Shown here one piece after another: positions 14,450-23,800 of a stretch of 45,198 bases of DNA. Both the position numbers and the translations under genes were made by a program. The stretch covers positions 1-45,198 of the forward strand of contig NZ_CP036288.1 in NCBI RefSeq assembly GCF_007748095.1, written 5' to 3'. The first letter of the stretch is position 1. Every line of letters starts with the position of its first letter. The stretch is from Engelhardtia mirabilis (lineage in GTDB: Bacteria > Planctomycetota > UBA1135 > GCA-002686595). A model generated the notes under the pieces. That model was not told where the DNA came from, searched no databases, and worked only from the letters and a program-made list of their open reading frames with translations.

Positions 14450-14683
14450 CGGTCCTCAAACCGCACGGTGTCAGAGTAGTTGCCGCTCGCACCCACGCTG
14501 ATCGTCGGCCTTCTGCACGGGTGGATTCGCGGCCTCGAGCTCGCTGGTCGAATAGTACCCTCTCGAGTGTCGAGGAGCGTGCATTCTCAGAGGGCCCGTG
14601 GTGGCGACCCGAAGAAGGTCGTGGAGCTCCGAGGGCGGCTAGGCGTTCATACGAATTTGGCTCCAGCGTCCTCGCTGAATACA

Positions 14684-14720
14684 CCAGCCAGCCGGCGAAT
14701 CTGATTCGCCGGCTTGGCTG
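14684..14720. repeat. Strong hairpin downstream of the TIR operon
   Basis: Arms AGCCGGCGAAT (14690-14700) and ATTCGCCGGCT (14704-14714) are perfect around a CTG loop. The stem can extend by five more pairs across a one-base bulge. No T-run follows on either strand, so a simple terminator is doubtful. The rest of the 420-bp gap 14450-14870 shows no convincing gene. Confidence 0.5.
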
Positions 14721-14870
14721 TACTCGTTGCACGCGGCCGTTCGGAACGGCGCGGCTCGCGCGTCCCCGAATGGGCCCCACGGATTCAGGCGCTGTGAGAT
14801 TGAGATTGTGAGCCTCAAGGCAGCGTTCCAGAGGTTCAGCCGCCGGCTGAACGTGCTTCCGCTAAGACTG

Positions 14871-15713
14871 TCATTGCGGCGCTATCGCCGGTCGTTCGCA
14901 TCGACTTCGGAGTTCCCGTAAGTTCTCTTTCAGGCCCCTCTCTTGGGAGTAACGGAGACGCTGATAGAAGCGCTCCACGGCCAGCGGCAGCTGGCGATGC
15001 AGGTGGCTTGCGTGCCTTCTGAACTTGGCGACAAGCATCCTGGCATGCATGAGGTGTGCTTCTGCGTCCATTTCGTCGACGGTCAGCGCTTCGTAGCCTG
15101 AGATGTCCGCCAATAGCTGCGCCTTGGTCGTTTTCAATGTTGGCTCGATGATCGCCAGGGTTGCCTCACTCACTCCGACGTCACGCCAGAGGTCGATCTG
15201 GGTCTGGCATCTTGCAATGCATCCCGAAATCAGTGTTTCCAATGTCCTCGATGCACTTTCGAGTTCGACGGGGTCGTCAAGTGAAGCGGGCGCCACAGAC
15301 TTCGTCGTCTCCAGAATCTCGGACGGTGCGCCTAGGAGTTCGGCGCACTGGAGCATCTCGCCTCGCGTCTGCTCAAGTTGATCGATGGTTCGCGAGACCG
15401 CGCCCTCTAAACTGACCGTCTGCTCTTCGGCCTCGTCGACGCAGACAAGGTAGGCCATAAATGTAGCAGTCCTTTGGTCCCGCTCCTGCGCGGCTAAATC
15501 TCGCTCGAGCTGCGTTTCTGCCAGCTTTGAGCGAACACCGGACTCCATGAATACGTCGATGACGGTGAGTGCGAGCATTGCGAGGAGGATCGCCATCCCG
15601 ATGCCGGTGATCGAGCGTCGCGGCCCTCGTGAGCCAGGCCGTGATTCAACGAGCACAATTGTGGCAAGTGCGAAGATAAGGAGTGTCTGAAGGGTGGGGA
15701 TGACGTATTGCAT
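14871..15713 (-). CDS. Hypothetical inner-membrane protein with long helical domain
   Basis: A 280-residue protein with two N-terminal membrane segments (about 6-23, TLLIFALATIVLV, and 37-56, GMAILLAMLALTVIDV), then a long charged helical domain (60-270) of coiled-coil character rich in Glu, Leu and Arg. It includes LEGAVSRTIDQLEQTRGEM and HLHRQLPLAVERFYQRLRYS. Cysteines are few. No family is recognised. It stands alone; the next gene ends 267 bp upstream of its start. Confidence 0.6.
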   Translation of the reverse strand: MQYVIPTLQTLLIFALATIVLVESRPGSRGPRRSITGIGMAILLAMLALTVIDVFMESGVRSKLAETQLERDLAAQERDQRTATFMAYLVCVDEAEEQTVSLEGAVSRTIDQLEQTRGEMLQCAELLGAPSEILETTKSVAPASLDDPVELESASRTLETLISGCIARCQTQIDLWRDVGVSEATLAIIEPTLKTTKAQLLADISGYEALTVDEMDAEAHLMHARMLVAKFRRHASHLHRQLPLAVERFYQRLRYSQERGLKENLRELRSRCERPAIAPQ

Positions 15714-15927
15714 TGGGATCTTACAGTGAGTTGCTCTTGCCCGGATTGCTTCCGCCCCTGTGGTCGCACAGCGGCGCCCGGTCGTACGAAGTTCAGACTC
15801 TCGAACCGGGCCCCTTGGCGAGAAGTGCCTGTCCCCGCTTCGCTGCGGGTTGCGTTAGTCTCTGCGGCCGTCGTCTCTCCCCCATCAGTTTCAGCGACCT
15901 CGAGCGCCTGCAGATCGCTCGTTGCCC

Positions 15928-15957
15928 GCCCTGCTGCGCGAGAGGGCCCAGCAGGGC
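15928..15957 (-). terminator. Terminator-like hairpin after the SBBP gene
   Basis: Arms GCCCTGCT (15928-15935) and AGCAGGGC (15950-15957), loop 14 nt, 22 bases beyond the stop of the large SBBP gene. No T-tract is visible, so it may slow polymerase or protect the mRNA end rather than act as a strict Rho-independent terminator. The rest of 15714-15979 holds no gene. Confidence 0.45.
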
Positions 15958-15979
15958 GAGCTTCGGCGGAGCGGGCTCC

Positions 15980-18358
15980 CTAGAGCCCCAGTGTCACCGG
16001 CACCGCGTTGCTCGCGAGAGCAAGGGTGCCACCGGTCCCAAGGAGGACGTAGGCGTGATGCAGTGTCGCGCCGGCCAGACTGCCACTGAGGCCGGGCGGC
16101 ACGGCGAAGGTTACGAGTGCCTGTCCGAAGCCGTCGAGAACGCCTGCCCCTGTGCTTAGGACCAGCGAGGGACTTGAGAGCACGATGTCGAAGTATGCGT
16201 CAGGCTGTAGGGGGACCACGAGGCCGTCCACCTGGATTCCAGGAGAGGTGCCCGTGATAGAGCCCAGCATGATGAAGGTGGAGCCGCCGAACTCAATGCC
16301 CGGGTCGAGGACGAGCGACTGCGTTCCTTGTCCGCTGATCGACGCCGTCTCCACCCCGAAGGCGGGCGTCAGCGGGTCGACGGCGACGCGTGCGAGGTAG
16401 GTGCCATTGCCTCCGTTGGGCGACGGATCCCAACCGGGGGCAGCAGCTGGAGCGCTCCCTGCGGTGCCTAGGTAGATCACAGCCGTCCGCTCCCCCTGGA
16501 GGTCTAGTGCGCCGGCGACCTCGGATCCATTGGAGGCGCCGAGGTACGAACTGTAAAGGAGGCTCAAGCCGCTATCGAGGCGAACGAAGAAGGCATCCAA
16601 GCCACCACCCGCGAATGCAAGCTGGTCCGCATGGATCGTGAGCGGGAAGTCCGGCGAGTTTGTGTAGCCGGTGACGAAGATCTCGCCCGAACTGTTGACG
16701 TCGACCGCACCGGCTGAGTTGTTGCTGCCCGATCCCGTCAGTTGGACCGCGGACGCGAGGACCAGGTTGGGGATGTTGATCGTTGCCACCAGTCCGGCGC
16801 TCTGCCCATCGAATGCTCCCGAAACAACGAGTTGTCCCGTTGCCGGGTTGAGCGCGACATTGCCGAACTCGTCTACGCCGCTGTTGAGAGCGCCGAAGTC
16901 CAGAAGGATGTCGACCTGCGGTTGAGACAAGAAGGCGTCGTAGCGGGCTACACAGGCATCCTGGTTCACGACGCCGACCGCGTAGACCCGGCCATCTACG
17001 ACGGCGAGATCGCTGAACACCTCGGTGTTGGGGTCGGTCGTGTTGATGGATTTCTCGGAGAAGACCGACAGCCCGGAAGTCAGGAGGGCCACATAGGCAG
17101 CCCTCCCCACGCCATGCTTCGCTGGGTCTTCGATCCAGCCGGCGACGTAGCTACCTGTGACGGCGAACAGAGAGTCATCACCAGTACCGACGATGCGGTT
17201 GGCCGCAATGATCGTGTCGAGCGCGCCATTGAACCGAGCCACCAGCCCATCTGTGTTTCCCGCGACCGGCCCCGACGCTCCGGGGAAGTCGCTAGACCAG
17301 GTGGCCCCCGCGATAGTTACTTCCCCGTTCGCGGCGACGTCGAGCGCAAAGGGCGCGTCGATATCGCTACCACCGAAGAGGGTGATCGCGATCGGCGCGG
17401 TGAGCGCCGCATCCATGTGCGCAATGAAGCCGTCGGTCGAGGCTGTCGCGCCGATCGGACCGACTGTCAAGGGGAAGTTGGGCGAGAGGGTGGAGCCGCA
17501 CGCGAAGATTGTCTCGTCACTCGCGACCGCCACGTCGGTGGGCGAGTCGTTGGCACTGCCTCCGATGAAGGTGGCTGAGAGGATGGGATCGATCGTCAGC
17601 GGACGGCTACGGTCGTACGGGCCGACATCGAACCCGTAGCCGCCAGGCCGAAGGACGTAGTGAACCGACGACTGGGAGGCGTCGGAGCTGAAGGCCTCGG
17701 GAGCGCTGAGCTGGAACCCGCCATCGCTCACTTCCGACCGGAGCGCGCCGGAGGCGTCCAGCGACCAGCCCTCGAGACCGTCCACGGCGACATCGATCGC
17801 CTCGGGGTCGGCTCCCGGAGGGACGTGAAAGAGCATCTCGACGGCGCGTCCGGTGTGCCGGAGCTCGACTGCGACCCCCTCCCCCGTGGCGCCTAGGCTC
17901 AGGGCGTGGCGTCCAGTTTGATGTGGCGCTGTCAATAGCGAGCCCGGTCCGAACATCGTGACCTGGGTTCCCACCGCATGCGGGCTGCCGTGCCCCTCGA
18001 TTGCGGGCACGAGTCCCTCGACACGTTGCCGGATGACCCAGCTCCGCTCTGCGCCGGGAACGGGGTAGGCCTGATCCACGGACCCATCCTCGAGGATGCG
18101 CACGACGCCGCCGTCGATCCAGGCGACGTAGGCCACCGAGGGTGGGAAGGCGCCCTCGTTGCGCAGGAAGCCCAGGCTTTGGAAGAGCCCTTGCGCAGGC
18201 ACCTCAAGGCGCGGCGCGGCTGCACCAGCGGGTGCCCAAGTTCCCGGCGATGGCAGCGCGAGTGTGACTGAGGGGACATCCGGGACGTGGATAGGTTCGG
18301 GCAGCAGCCGCGGTATACCGCCCTGCAAGACGGCCGCCGCGAAGAAGCAGTTCAGCAT
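15980..18358 (-). CDS. Secreted SBBP-repeat beta-propeller protein
   Basis: A 792-residue exported protein. A short hydrophobic N-terminus (LNCFFAAAVLQ) may be a signal peptide. Residues 60-270 resemble the domain that precedes propellers in such proteins, ending RPLTIDPILSATFIGGS. Residues 265-650 hold SBBP-type repeats with the recurring pattern DVA....G...VAG.T.S.DFP, for example DVAANGEVTIAGATWSSDFP and DVNSSGEIFVTGYTNSPDFP. The C-terminal 100 residues form a beta-sandwich ending SNAVPVTLGL, of a kind seen at the end of many planctomycete secreted proteins. The start was set at 18358 by a strong AAGGAGG site rather than the longer open frame to 18574. Confidence 0.82.
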   Translation of the reverse strand: MLNCFFAAAVLQGGIPRLLPEPIHVPDVPSVTLALPSPGTWAPAGAAAPRLEVPAQGLFQSLGFLRNEGAFPPSVAYVAWIDGGVVRILEDGSVDQAYPVPGAERSWVIRQRVEGLVPAIEGHGSPHAVGTQVTMFGPGSLLTAPHQTGRHALSLGATGEGVAVELRHTGRAVEMLFHVPPGADPEAIDVAVDGLEGWSLDASGALRSEVSDGGFQLSAPEAFSSDASQSSVHYVLRPGGYGFDVGPYDRSRPLTIDPILSATFIGGSANDSPTDVAVASDETIFACGSTLSPNFPLTVGPIGATASTDGFIAHMDAALTAPIAITLFGGSDIDAPFALDVAANGEVTIAGATWSSDFPGASGPVAGNTDGLVARFNGALDTIIAANRIVGTGDDSLFAVTGSYVAGWIEDPAKHGVGRAAYVALLTSGLSVFSEKSINTTDPNTEVFSDLAVVDGRVYAVGVVNQDACVARYDAFLSQPQVDILLDFGALNSGVDEFGNVALNPATGQLVVSGAFDGQSAGLVATINIPNLVLASAVQLTGSGSNNSAGAVDVNSSGEIFVTGYTNSPDFPLTIHADQLAFAGGGLDAFFVRLDSGLSLLYSSYLGASNGSEVAGALDLQGERTAVIYLGTAGSAPAAAPGWDPSPNGGNGTYLARVAVDPLTPAFGVETASISGQGTQSLVLDPGIEFGGSTFIMLGSITGTSPGIQVDGLVVPLQPDAYFDIVLSSPSLVLSTGAGVLDGFGQALVTFAVPPGLSGSLAGATLHHAYVLLGTGGTLALASNAVPVTLGL

Positions 18359-18452
18359 GTGTTCCTCCTTAGTGCGTTCTGTTGAGTAGCGCCGCGCGCT
18401 CGTTGCGCCCGACGATGACCCTACGCAGGCGAACGGCAGAGGATTCGAGGCT

Positions 18453-18477
18453 GACGGATCAATACTCCTGATCCGTC
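18453..18477. promoter_or_regulatory. Perfect hairpin in the leader of the SBBP gene
   Basis: Arms GACGGATCA (18453-18461) and TGATCCGTC (18469-18477) around a 7-nt loop, about 95 bp upstream of the SBBP start. It could be an operator or an mRNA leader hairpin. Confidence 0.45.
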
Positions 18478-18527
18478 GGTTCCTCGGCCTGTGTGCAACC
18501 CGGAACATGGGTAACAGATCGTCCCGC

Positions 18528-18570
18528 CACGCTCGGGGGTGGCTGGCTGAGCGCCACGGCCCCGAGCGTG
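18528..18570 (-). terminator. GC-rich hairpin between sigma and SBBP genes
   Basis: Arms CACGCTCGGGG (18528-18538) and CCCCGAGCGTG (18560-18570) with a 21-nt loop, lying 170 nt after the stop of the sigma gene. There is no T-tract. It may separate transcription of the sigma gene from the SBBP gene. The whole gap 18359-18738 has no convincing gene. Confidence 0.45.
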
Positions 18571-18738
18571 ACATGTCGGGCTCTCCCGGACCTTTAGTGG
18601 AAGCCGCGTGAGGCGGAACGGGCGCGACGCGCAGTGGTGCTCGAGTCCGCGTACGTGCGCCACCCGGAACGCTTCGCCCGGCGGCCTCCTCTCCCAGAGG
18701 TCCTGTGGATCAACAAGCCGGCGCTCGCCACATCTAGG

Positions 18739-19362
18739 TCAGCCCAAGCCGGGCTCATCGAGGAGCCCGCGCTCCTTGATCAGCGCGACCAACCCATCAA
18801 GTGCCCGTCGCACGGTCTTGTCGGGGACTCCGGTCTTATGTGCGACCTCTTTCCAGGTCCGCCCGCGGAGACGCAAGATCAGGACCCGAAGCCCGAGTCG
18901 CGTCTTCGCCGAGCGAAGCACACGCAGTGGGCGCGGCAGCTCGAAGTAGCCCCCTTCAGCCGCTACAGCCGGACCGTCCTGCTGGCAGACCAACTGATCC
19001 GCCCCTCCAAGCCCCTCTTCATCGAGGGATGCCTCGCGGTTCTTCCGCAGCGCGTCGCGAGCCGTGTTCGCGGCGATCGTGCGGCCCCATGCCGCAAGTC
19101 GCCCAGGCCTAGCAAGCGACTTCAGCTTCTCGAGGGGGGTCGCCGTGTTGAGGTCCGCGAGGATCTTGGCCCATGCGTCCTGGGTCAAGTCGTCGCGGAG
19201 CCTCAGAGGTGCCTGATTCAATCCCGCGCGGATCGCTGGGTCGAGCAGCCGAGCGAGCTCGTCCATCGACGCTGAGTCTCGGAACATCGAGCTCGGAGCA
19301 TCGCTCTCCAATCCGCACTGGACCTTGAGGAGCTGCAGGATGCCTGGATCGTACTTCGACAT
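18739..19362 (-). CDS. ECF-like sigma factor (second)
   Basis: A 207-residue protein. Residues 50-115 match sigma region 2: LRDDLTQDAWAKILADLN, then RLAAWGRTIAANTARDALRK. Region 4 appears near the end: LRVLILRLRGRTWKEVAHKT, then VPDKTVRRALDGLVALI, a clear helix-turn-helix. Starts at 19362 after GAGGAGA. It lies 10 nt after a small secreted-peptide gene and behind a TPR gene, all on the minus strand. The large SBBP gene follows, so it may drive surface-protein genes. Confidence 0.78.
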   Translation of the reverse strand: MSKYDPGILQLLKVQCGLESDAPSSMFRDSASMDELARLLDPAIRAGLNQAPLRLRDDLTQDAWAKILADLNTATPLEKLKSLARPGRLAAWGRTIAANTARDALRKNREASLDEEGLGGADQLVCQQDGPAVAAEGGYFELPRPLRVLRSAKTRLGLRVLILRLRGRTWKEVAHKTGVPDKTVRRALDGLVALIKERGLLDEPGLG

Positions 19363-19371
19363 GGCGTCTCC

Positions 19372-19551
19372 TCAGGAGTTGGCGTCGGAGGCGAGCTCGA
19401 TCGGGTGATCGGTGTTTATGACGTCGAGGGCGGCCTGCTCCAGGACGTAGGCGGTCCGCAAGATGAGTCCGTGCGACGGAGCGCTGAGGCTCTGCTCAGC
19501 GAGGCCCACGAGGGCGGCGGCAGTGATCAGCCAGAGTCGAAGATAGTTCAT
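19372..19551 (-). CDS. Small protein with signal-like N-terminus
   Basis: A 59-residue protein. Residues 1-20 (NYLRLWLITAAALVGLAEQ) look like a signal peptide or single membrane anchor; the rest is short and polar. The ATG overlaps the stop of the TPR gene by 4 nt and the sigma gene starts 10 nt later. By position it could be a membrane-bound modulator of the sigma factor, but no anti-sigma motif is visible. Confidence 0.55.
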   Translation of the reverse strand: MNYLRLWLITAAALVGLAEQSLSAPSHGLILRTAYVLEQAALDVINTDHPIELASDANS

Positions 19552-20177
19552 CGCGAGACCTCCAGGTGCTGCCCTACGCGAGTCCCCCATGAGGGACACT
19601 GACGGGCGAATGCCAGGTCGGTGTTCGTTGCGAATGCCTCGATGAGACGCGTGCACTGCTTCCACATTGGGAGATCGCTCTCCAACCTTTCGAGCGCGCT
19701 CTCCACGGCGACCTCGTCCCGTCCAAAGCTCGCGATGAGGAGCTCCAACTCAAGGACGCTCGGCCGTGAGGGCTCGAGGGAGATGGCTCGGTACAGGAGC
19801 TCCTGAGCCCCACCACGATCTCCCAGCATCAGCTTGACCTCACCGAGGTTCACAAGAGAGGCCGCTTCGAAGTCCGTCCCGCGACGAGCTGCGGCAACGA
19901 ACTCCAGCAGCGGCTCGGCTTCCTGATGCCGGCAGAGGGCGTGTAGGGCGATCCCGATGAGGAAGTGCGCAACGAGATCTCCTTCGTCCTTCCAGTCGGG
20001 TCGCTCGGCCTCAACCAGGGCGATGACCTGGTCCGGCTGGTCATGCAGGAGTGGCGCAACTCGATCGAGGAACGCTTGATCCTCTGGCGAGTACCTTCGG
20101 TCATGCGCCTTGAAGTGGGTCGTATGGCGGAGGCGGACGTGCGCCGCCATGGCCGGGTGCAGGATTGAGGTCGTCAT
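19548..20177 (-). CDS. TPR-like helical repeat protein
   Basis: A protein of about 209 residues from ATG 20177. It is built of helical pairs with TPR character: LVAHFLIGIALHALCRHQEA, then AASLVNLGEVKLMLGDRGGA and ELLYRAISLEPSRPSVLELE. TPRs mediate protein contacts. The start is uncertain, since no good ribosome-binding site precedes ATG 20177 or 20159 and the frame stays open to 20555, but the upstream part has no protein-like pattern. It is first in the TPR, small protein, sigma unit. Confidence 0.6.
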   Translation of the reverse strand: MTTSILHPAMAAHVRLRHTTHFKAHDRRYSPEDQAFLDRVAPLLHDQPDQVIALVEAERPDWKDEGDLVAHFLIGIALHALCRHQEAEPLLEFVAAARRGTDFEAASLVNLGEVKLMLGDRGGAQELLYRAISLEPSRPSVLELELLIASFGRDEVAVESALERLESDLPMWKQCTRLIEAFATNTDLAFARQCPSWGTRVGQHLEVSR

Positions 20178-20613
20178 GGCCAGGCGAACGATTGGGGGCT
20201 TGGAGGTTGGCCAACATTTCTCGCCCTTTCTCTGGAGGACGGTCTTGCGGTTCAGCTCGAGCGGGTCCGCCCGAAGATTCCGACCAGAACACGAGAGCTC
20301 ACTCGTTGACTGGGGCACGCCCCCTCCAGCCACCACCACCCCCGCTTCTCCATGTTCAGATCCCCGCAGCCGCCCTCCTGGAAGGCCCGCCACCGCAGCC
20401 CCAGCCGCGACTCCAGTGGTCGCATCCGTCAGCGGTTGGGCCTCCTCTCCTGGCTCCGCATCCAGATACCGAGACTCGCTGACCGCCTTCTCTTCCTTGG
20501 GGACATCCGCTCCCCCTCGGTTCTCCGACCCCGCCTCACCTAGACCCCAGCTCATCGGGGACCAGGATGGTCCTGAACGCTCTCGCTCGCTCTACACGAA
20601 AGGACGACCCGCA
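20178..20613. other. Divergent intergenic region
   Basis: About 436 bp between the minus-strand TPR gene and the plus-strand gene at 20614. It is C-rich and open in several frames, with no recognisable protein, RNA gene or strong promoter. It should hold the promoters of both flanking units. Confidence 0.5.
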
Positions 20614-20997
20614 ATGACCTCAGGCACGATGAAGTACACGATCCTGACCGACAGTGGCAACGACGGAGACAATCCGGCCGCGCTCCGAGTCGAACTCGAC
20701 CAGAACGCCGTCGTGTTCGTGCAAGCGACGGCCATTCGCAAGCCCGGCAAGGCCTGGTTCAATATGGCCATCTACAAGGATGGCTCGGAGGTAGCCAGCG
20801 TCGCGACCACCGTGAACCACAAGCACGACGAGGGGAAGTACACCCTGCTCCACGTCGAGGAGCTCGGCGCTGGCAGCCACGAGTTCCAGACCCGTCGGTC
20901 TGCGCGCAAGAGCGCTGGCCTCGAGCTCGGCGGCAACCAGGGCTTCAACGAATCCTCGCTCAAGATCTGGTACCTGCCGGGGGCCTGCCTGGACTGA
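20614..20997 (+). CDS. Hypothetical small soluble protein
   Basis: A 127-residue beta-rich protein with short strands: MKYTILTDSG, RVELDQNAVVFVQATAI, then AWFNMAIYKDGSEVASVATT and KYTLLHVEELGAGSHEF. No signal peptide is seen. No family is recognised. The start at ATG 20614 has AAAGGACGA upstream. It ends 60 bp before a strong hairpin shared with the convergent lectin gene. Confidence 0.65.
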   Translation: MTSGTMKYTILTDSGNDGDNPAALRVELDQNAVVFVQATAIRKPGKAWFNMAIYKDGSEVASVATTVNHKHDEGKYTLLHVEELGAGSHEFQTRRSARKSAGLELGGNQGFNESSLKIWYLPGACLD

Positions 20998-21056
20998 GCG
21001 TTGAGTCCGTCGCTGTTCTGGCGACTCTCGCACCGTCTCGCACAACTAGCCCTGCA

Positions 21057-21087
21057 CCGCCCGGCGAGGCCCGTCCTCGTCGGGCGG
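21057..21087. terminator. Bidirectional terminator-like hairpin
   Basis: A 13-bp stem (21057-21069 pairing with 21075-21087, one G-T pair) and a 5-nt loop, set between convergent stops at 20997 and 21117. No long T-run, but the position supports termination from both sides. Confidence 0.65.
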
Positions 21088-21116
21088 CTGCGTTCGTGCC
21101 CTACAGGCGCGCGCGC

Positions 21117-22559
21117 CTACACCTCCAACCGAGATACACCGCTGTAGAGGAGCGCCGCCGCCGGCGTGTACGCCACCGCGCGAAACTCGAGCATCAGGCC
21201 CGGCGGCAAGAGGCCCGCCGGGAAGCTCACTGGTCCCGTCTCATACGGGTTCGACGTCGCGGGGAAGTGCACCGGCGAGAAGGCCTGGAGCGAGAACCCG
21301 AGGCTGGCTTGGAAGAGACTGTCTGCGACGAGGCCATAGCTTGAGAGCGGGCCCGAGCCTGGGCCCCCAGGCGCCGGTGATAGTGACACCAGAACGATCA
21401 CGCCGAGCGTGCTCGAGGGCAGAAGCGGATCGCCCGTCGGCTGCGGCACCATCTCGAGCGTCAGGTCGCCCACCCCCCCCCCACTCGTTCGCGCGACGAA
21501 GGGAATCGGGTACTCGGCGATCCAGGCCAGCGGAGGTCCTTCGTTGCATCCGTCCGGCGGCAAGTCGTTCCAGGCCGGCGCTTCCTCGAAGAGGTAGTGC
21601 ATTCGGTTCTCATTGTCGCTCGGACACGCGTTGTTGGGCTGCTGCTGGAAGTGCTTCGGCAAAGACGGATTCCCCCACTCACCGGGGTACGGATCTCCAG
21701 GCAGAGCAACCTGGGACCCGTCCGGCCACAGCCACGTCCCCTGCGGCTCGCCGGAGCCTGGCACCTGGGCCCCGCCGAGCCAGGGGCCGATGATCCCAGA
21801 GAAGTCCGCCGGCGCAAGGAGCCCGCGAATGAAGGCGTCGCTCTGCGAGTCCTTCGGGCTGCCCAGGATCGCCCCGCGCGTGGCTGCGTTTGCCTCGGCC
21901 TGGCCCCAGGTTAGCGTCGCGGCCTCTCGGACGATCTCATAGCCGCGGCCGTTGTGCTCGAGGATCGCAACCGGGCCCTCGGGCGCCTGCACACCGAACT
22001 CGATGATGTAGGAGCGATTGGGGTAGTCGCTCGGTCCCGCATCATTCCAGGTGCCGCAGCCCATGGCGAACGCGTTCTTGCAGAAGTAGGCGAGCCAGTC
22101 CTGACCACCGCTCGTGTTGCCAGGCTGTCCGGCGGCCCAGTTGGTAAAGCCCCACGTCTCCCACGGAATCTGCACCAGGGGATCCGCCGTCAACCACATC
22201 CAGGATCCACCCGGCTCGGCGCCCGCTGGATCCTGGATGCCGCCCAGCCAGGGTCCGCGCACTCCCTGCGACTGGCCTCCGCTGTCCATCTGCCAGAACG
22301 AGAGATCGTCGGCGACGAGCCCGACGATGAAGTCGTTCTCAGCAACGCTCTCCGGCGTGGCCAAGTAGCCGCCTGCCTGCTCTGCGAGAACGCGCGCCTC
22401 CGGCCAGGTTACGCTGGCTTTGACCGGAAGATAGGTATGTCCATTGCCGCCGGCCTGGACGCTCCACATCACAGCACCCGGAGGACTACTCTGCGCGGCC
22501 GCCATCGGGAGGCCTGCGATCGTGAGAAGTCCCGCTCCAACCATTGCTTGGTTCTTCAT
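21117..22559 (-). CDS. Secreted protein with two C-type-lectin-like domains
   Basis: A 480-residue exported protein. Residues 1-23 form a signal peptide (VGAGLLTIAGLPMAAAQ). Two tandem C-type-lectin-like domains follow at about 40-190 and 195-350: TWPEARVLAEQAGGYLATP, then PWLGGIQDP, and WGQAEANAATRGAILGSP, then GPWLGGAQVPGSGEPQGTW. The usual calcium and disulphide pattern is only partly kept. Residues 370-480 form a beta-sandwich C-terminal domain of a type seen in planctomycete secreted proteins. It probably binds a ligand or matrix outside the cell. Confidence 0.8.
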   Translation of the reverse strand: MKNQAMVGAGLLTIAGLPMAAAQSSPPGAVMWSVQAGGNGHTYLPVKASVTWPEARVLAEQAGGYLATPESVAENDFIVGLVADDLSFWQMDSGGQSQGVRGPWLGGIQDPAGAEPGGSWMWLTADPLVQIPWETWGFTNWAAGQPGNTSGGQDWLAYFCKNAFAMGCGTWNDAGPSDYPNRSYIIEFGVQAPEGPVAILEHNGRGYEIVREAATLTWGQAEANAATRGAILGSPKDSQSDAFIRGLLAPADFSGIIGPWLGGAQVPGSGEPQGTWLWPDGSQVALPGDPYPGEWGNPSLPKHFQQQPNNACPSDNENRMHYLFEEAPAWNDLPPDGCNEGPPLAWIAEYPIPFVARTSGGGVGDLTLEMVPQPTGDPLLPSSTLGVIVLVSLSPAPGGPGSGPLSSYGLVADSLFQASLGFSLQAFSPVHFPATSNPYETGPVSFPAGLLPPGLMLEFRAVAYTPAAALLYSGVSRLEV

Positions 22560-22669
22560 GACCTCATGAACGCACGAGAAGCGAGAACTATTCAGGTCAC
22601 GGCTCGAATCCAGGAGACGGTTGACCAGCTTGCAGCCCGACCAAAGAGAACACCAGGCTTCTTCAGGGA

Positions 22670-23800
22670 TCAGCCGCCCTTGATCTTCTCAGCGATCTCG
22701 AACACTCGATCAGCATCGTCGTTGCGCCCGAGGTATCTCAGGGCCCAACCCTTCATCCTGTGCAGGCCCTCCCGGCCCGGCATCAATTCGAGAGCGGCAT
22801 TGATGTGACCAAGCGCCAGCTCCCAGGCATCTGTTGCGGCGGCGTCCTCCCCCGACGATGAGAGTGCAATCGCCTCGTTGAAGGTCGCAACTGCGATCGA
22901 GCGCTGCAACGCGGCGCTTTCAGGGAACTGCTCAAGGCCTGCCTCGGCGGCCTCTCGAGCCTCAGCGTGGAAGTTCCGGCCATCGTCGCTCTCGGACACT
23001 TTGGCGAGGTCTCCAAGACAGTTGACGAGAAGGGCGTAGGCATCCTCGGAAGGCGCGATGTCGAGGGACTGCCGCAAAGGCTGCTCGGCGGCACCGTACT
23101 GACCCGCGTCCTTCAGGCTGCTCCCGAGAGCCGTGTACGGCTCCGCGAGGTGCGGCGCCTCTTCGATCGCCTGTTCGGCGTAGTCGATGGCGCGCTCCAA
23201 CATGCCGAAGTCTCGCGCGGCGCCAGATAGGTTCGCCAGCGCTGCAGCTCGGGTCCGCCGGTCGTCCAACGGAATGCGCGCGAGAGCCTCTTCATAGCTG
23301 CCTAGTGCTTCCTTAGCGTTGCCGAGGAAGTGCTGAGCAACCGCTCGGAGGTTGTGGCCGTCTGCTCGAGACGGCTCCCTGAGAATGAACTCTTCGGCGT
23401 TCGCGAGGGCCGACTTGTACTGCTGTGCGAGCAGGCACCATTGACCCCGAAGAAAGAATGTGCGCGCGTACCCTGGCAGCAGCCGTTCCGCGTCTCGCAG
23501 GAGGGCGTACACGGCCTCAAGATCAATGTCTGACAGCGTTGCGCTGGCTTCCATGGTCCGGGTGACGTTCGAGCCCATTCGCGCCGTCGCCTCGTCGAGC
23601 TTCTTGTCCACCTCAAGCAGCGTTGCCAGCTGGACATCCTCTTGATCTTTGACAGTGTTGAAGACCCCAAGAGTGAGGCCAGCTAGGGCGGCAATGGTGA
23701 CCACCCATTCGCGCAGTTCCTTGAAACCAAACCCGCCCTCTACGCGTTCCGTGGTTTGGGTGGCACTGCTTTTCTCGCGGTCTCGGCTGATGTCGTGCAT
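22670..23800 (-). CDS. Membrane-anchored TPR protein
   Basis: A 376-residue protein. After a charged 30-residue head, one hydrophobic segment (about 33-50, VVTIAALAGLTLGVFNTV) anchors it. The rest is a helical-repeat domain with several TPR units, such as YARTFFLRGQWCLLAQQYKS, RAVAQHFLGNAKEALGSYEE, and YTALGSSLKDAGQYGAAEQP. It probably scaffolds other proteins. It lies 110 bp upstream of the lectin gene on the same strand. Confidence 0.72.
   Translation of the reverse strand: MHDISRDREKSSATQTTERVEGGFGFKELREWVVTIAALAGLTLGVFNTVKDQEDVQLATLLEVDKKLDEATARMGSNVTRTMEASATLSDIDLEAVYALLRDAERLLPGYARTFFLRGQWCLLAQQYKSALANAEEFILREPSRADGHNLRAVAQHFLGNAKEALGSYEEALARIPLDDRRTRAAALANLSGAARDFGMLERAIDYAEQAIEEAPHLAEPYTALGSSLKDAGQYGAAEQPLRQSLDIAPSEDAYALLVNCLGDLAKVSESDDGRNFHAEAREAAEAGLEQFPESAALQRSIAVATFNEAIALSSSGEDAAATDAWELALGHINAALELMPGREGLHRMKGWALRYLGRNDDADRVFEIAEKIKGG

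Noticed and set aside
18359..18574. Longer start of the SBBP protein
   Set aside because: The extension holds the ribosome-binding site for ATG 18358 and two hairpins, and would bury the signal peptide.
20178..20555. Extended N-terminus of the TPR protein
   Set aside because: Open only because of high GC; composition is Gly/Ala/Glu-rich without helical repeats and no start signal is better than that at 20177.
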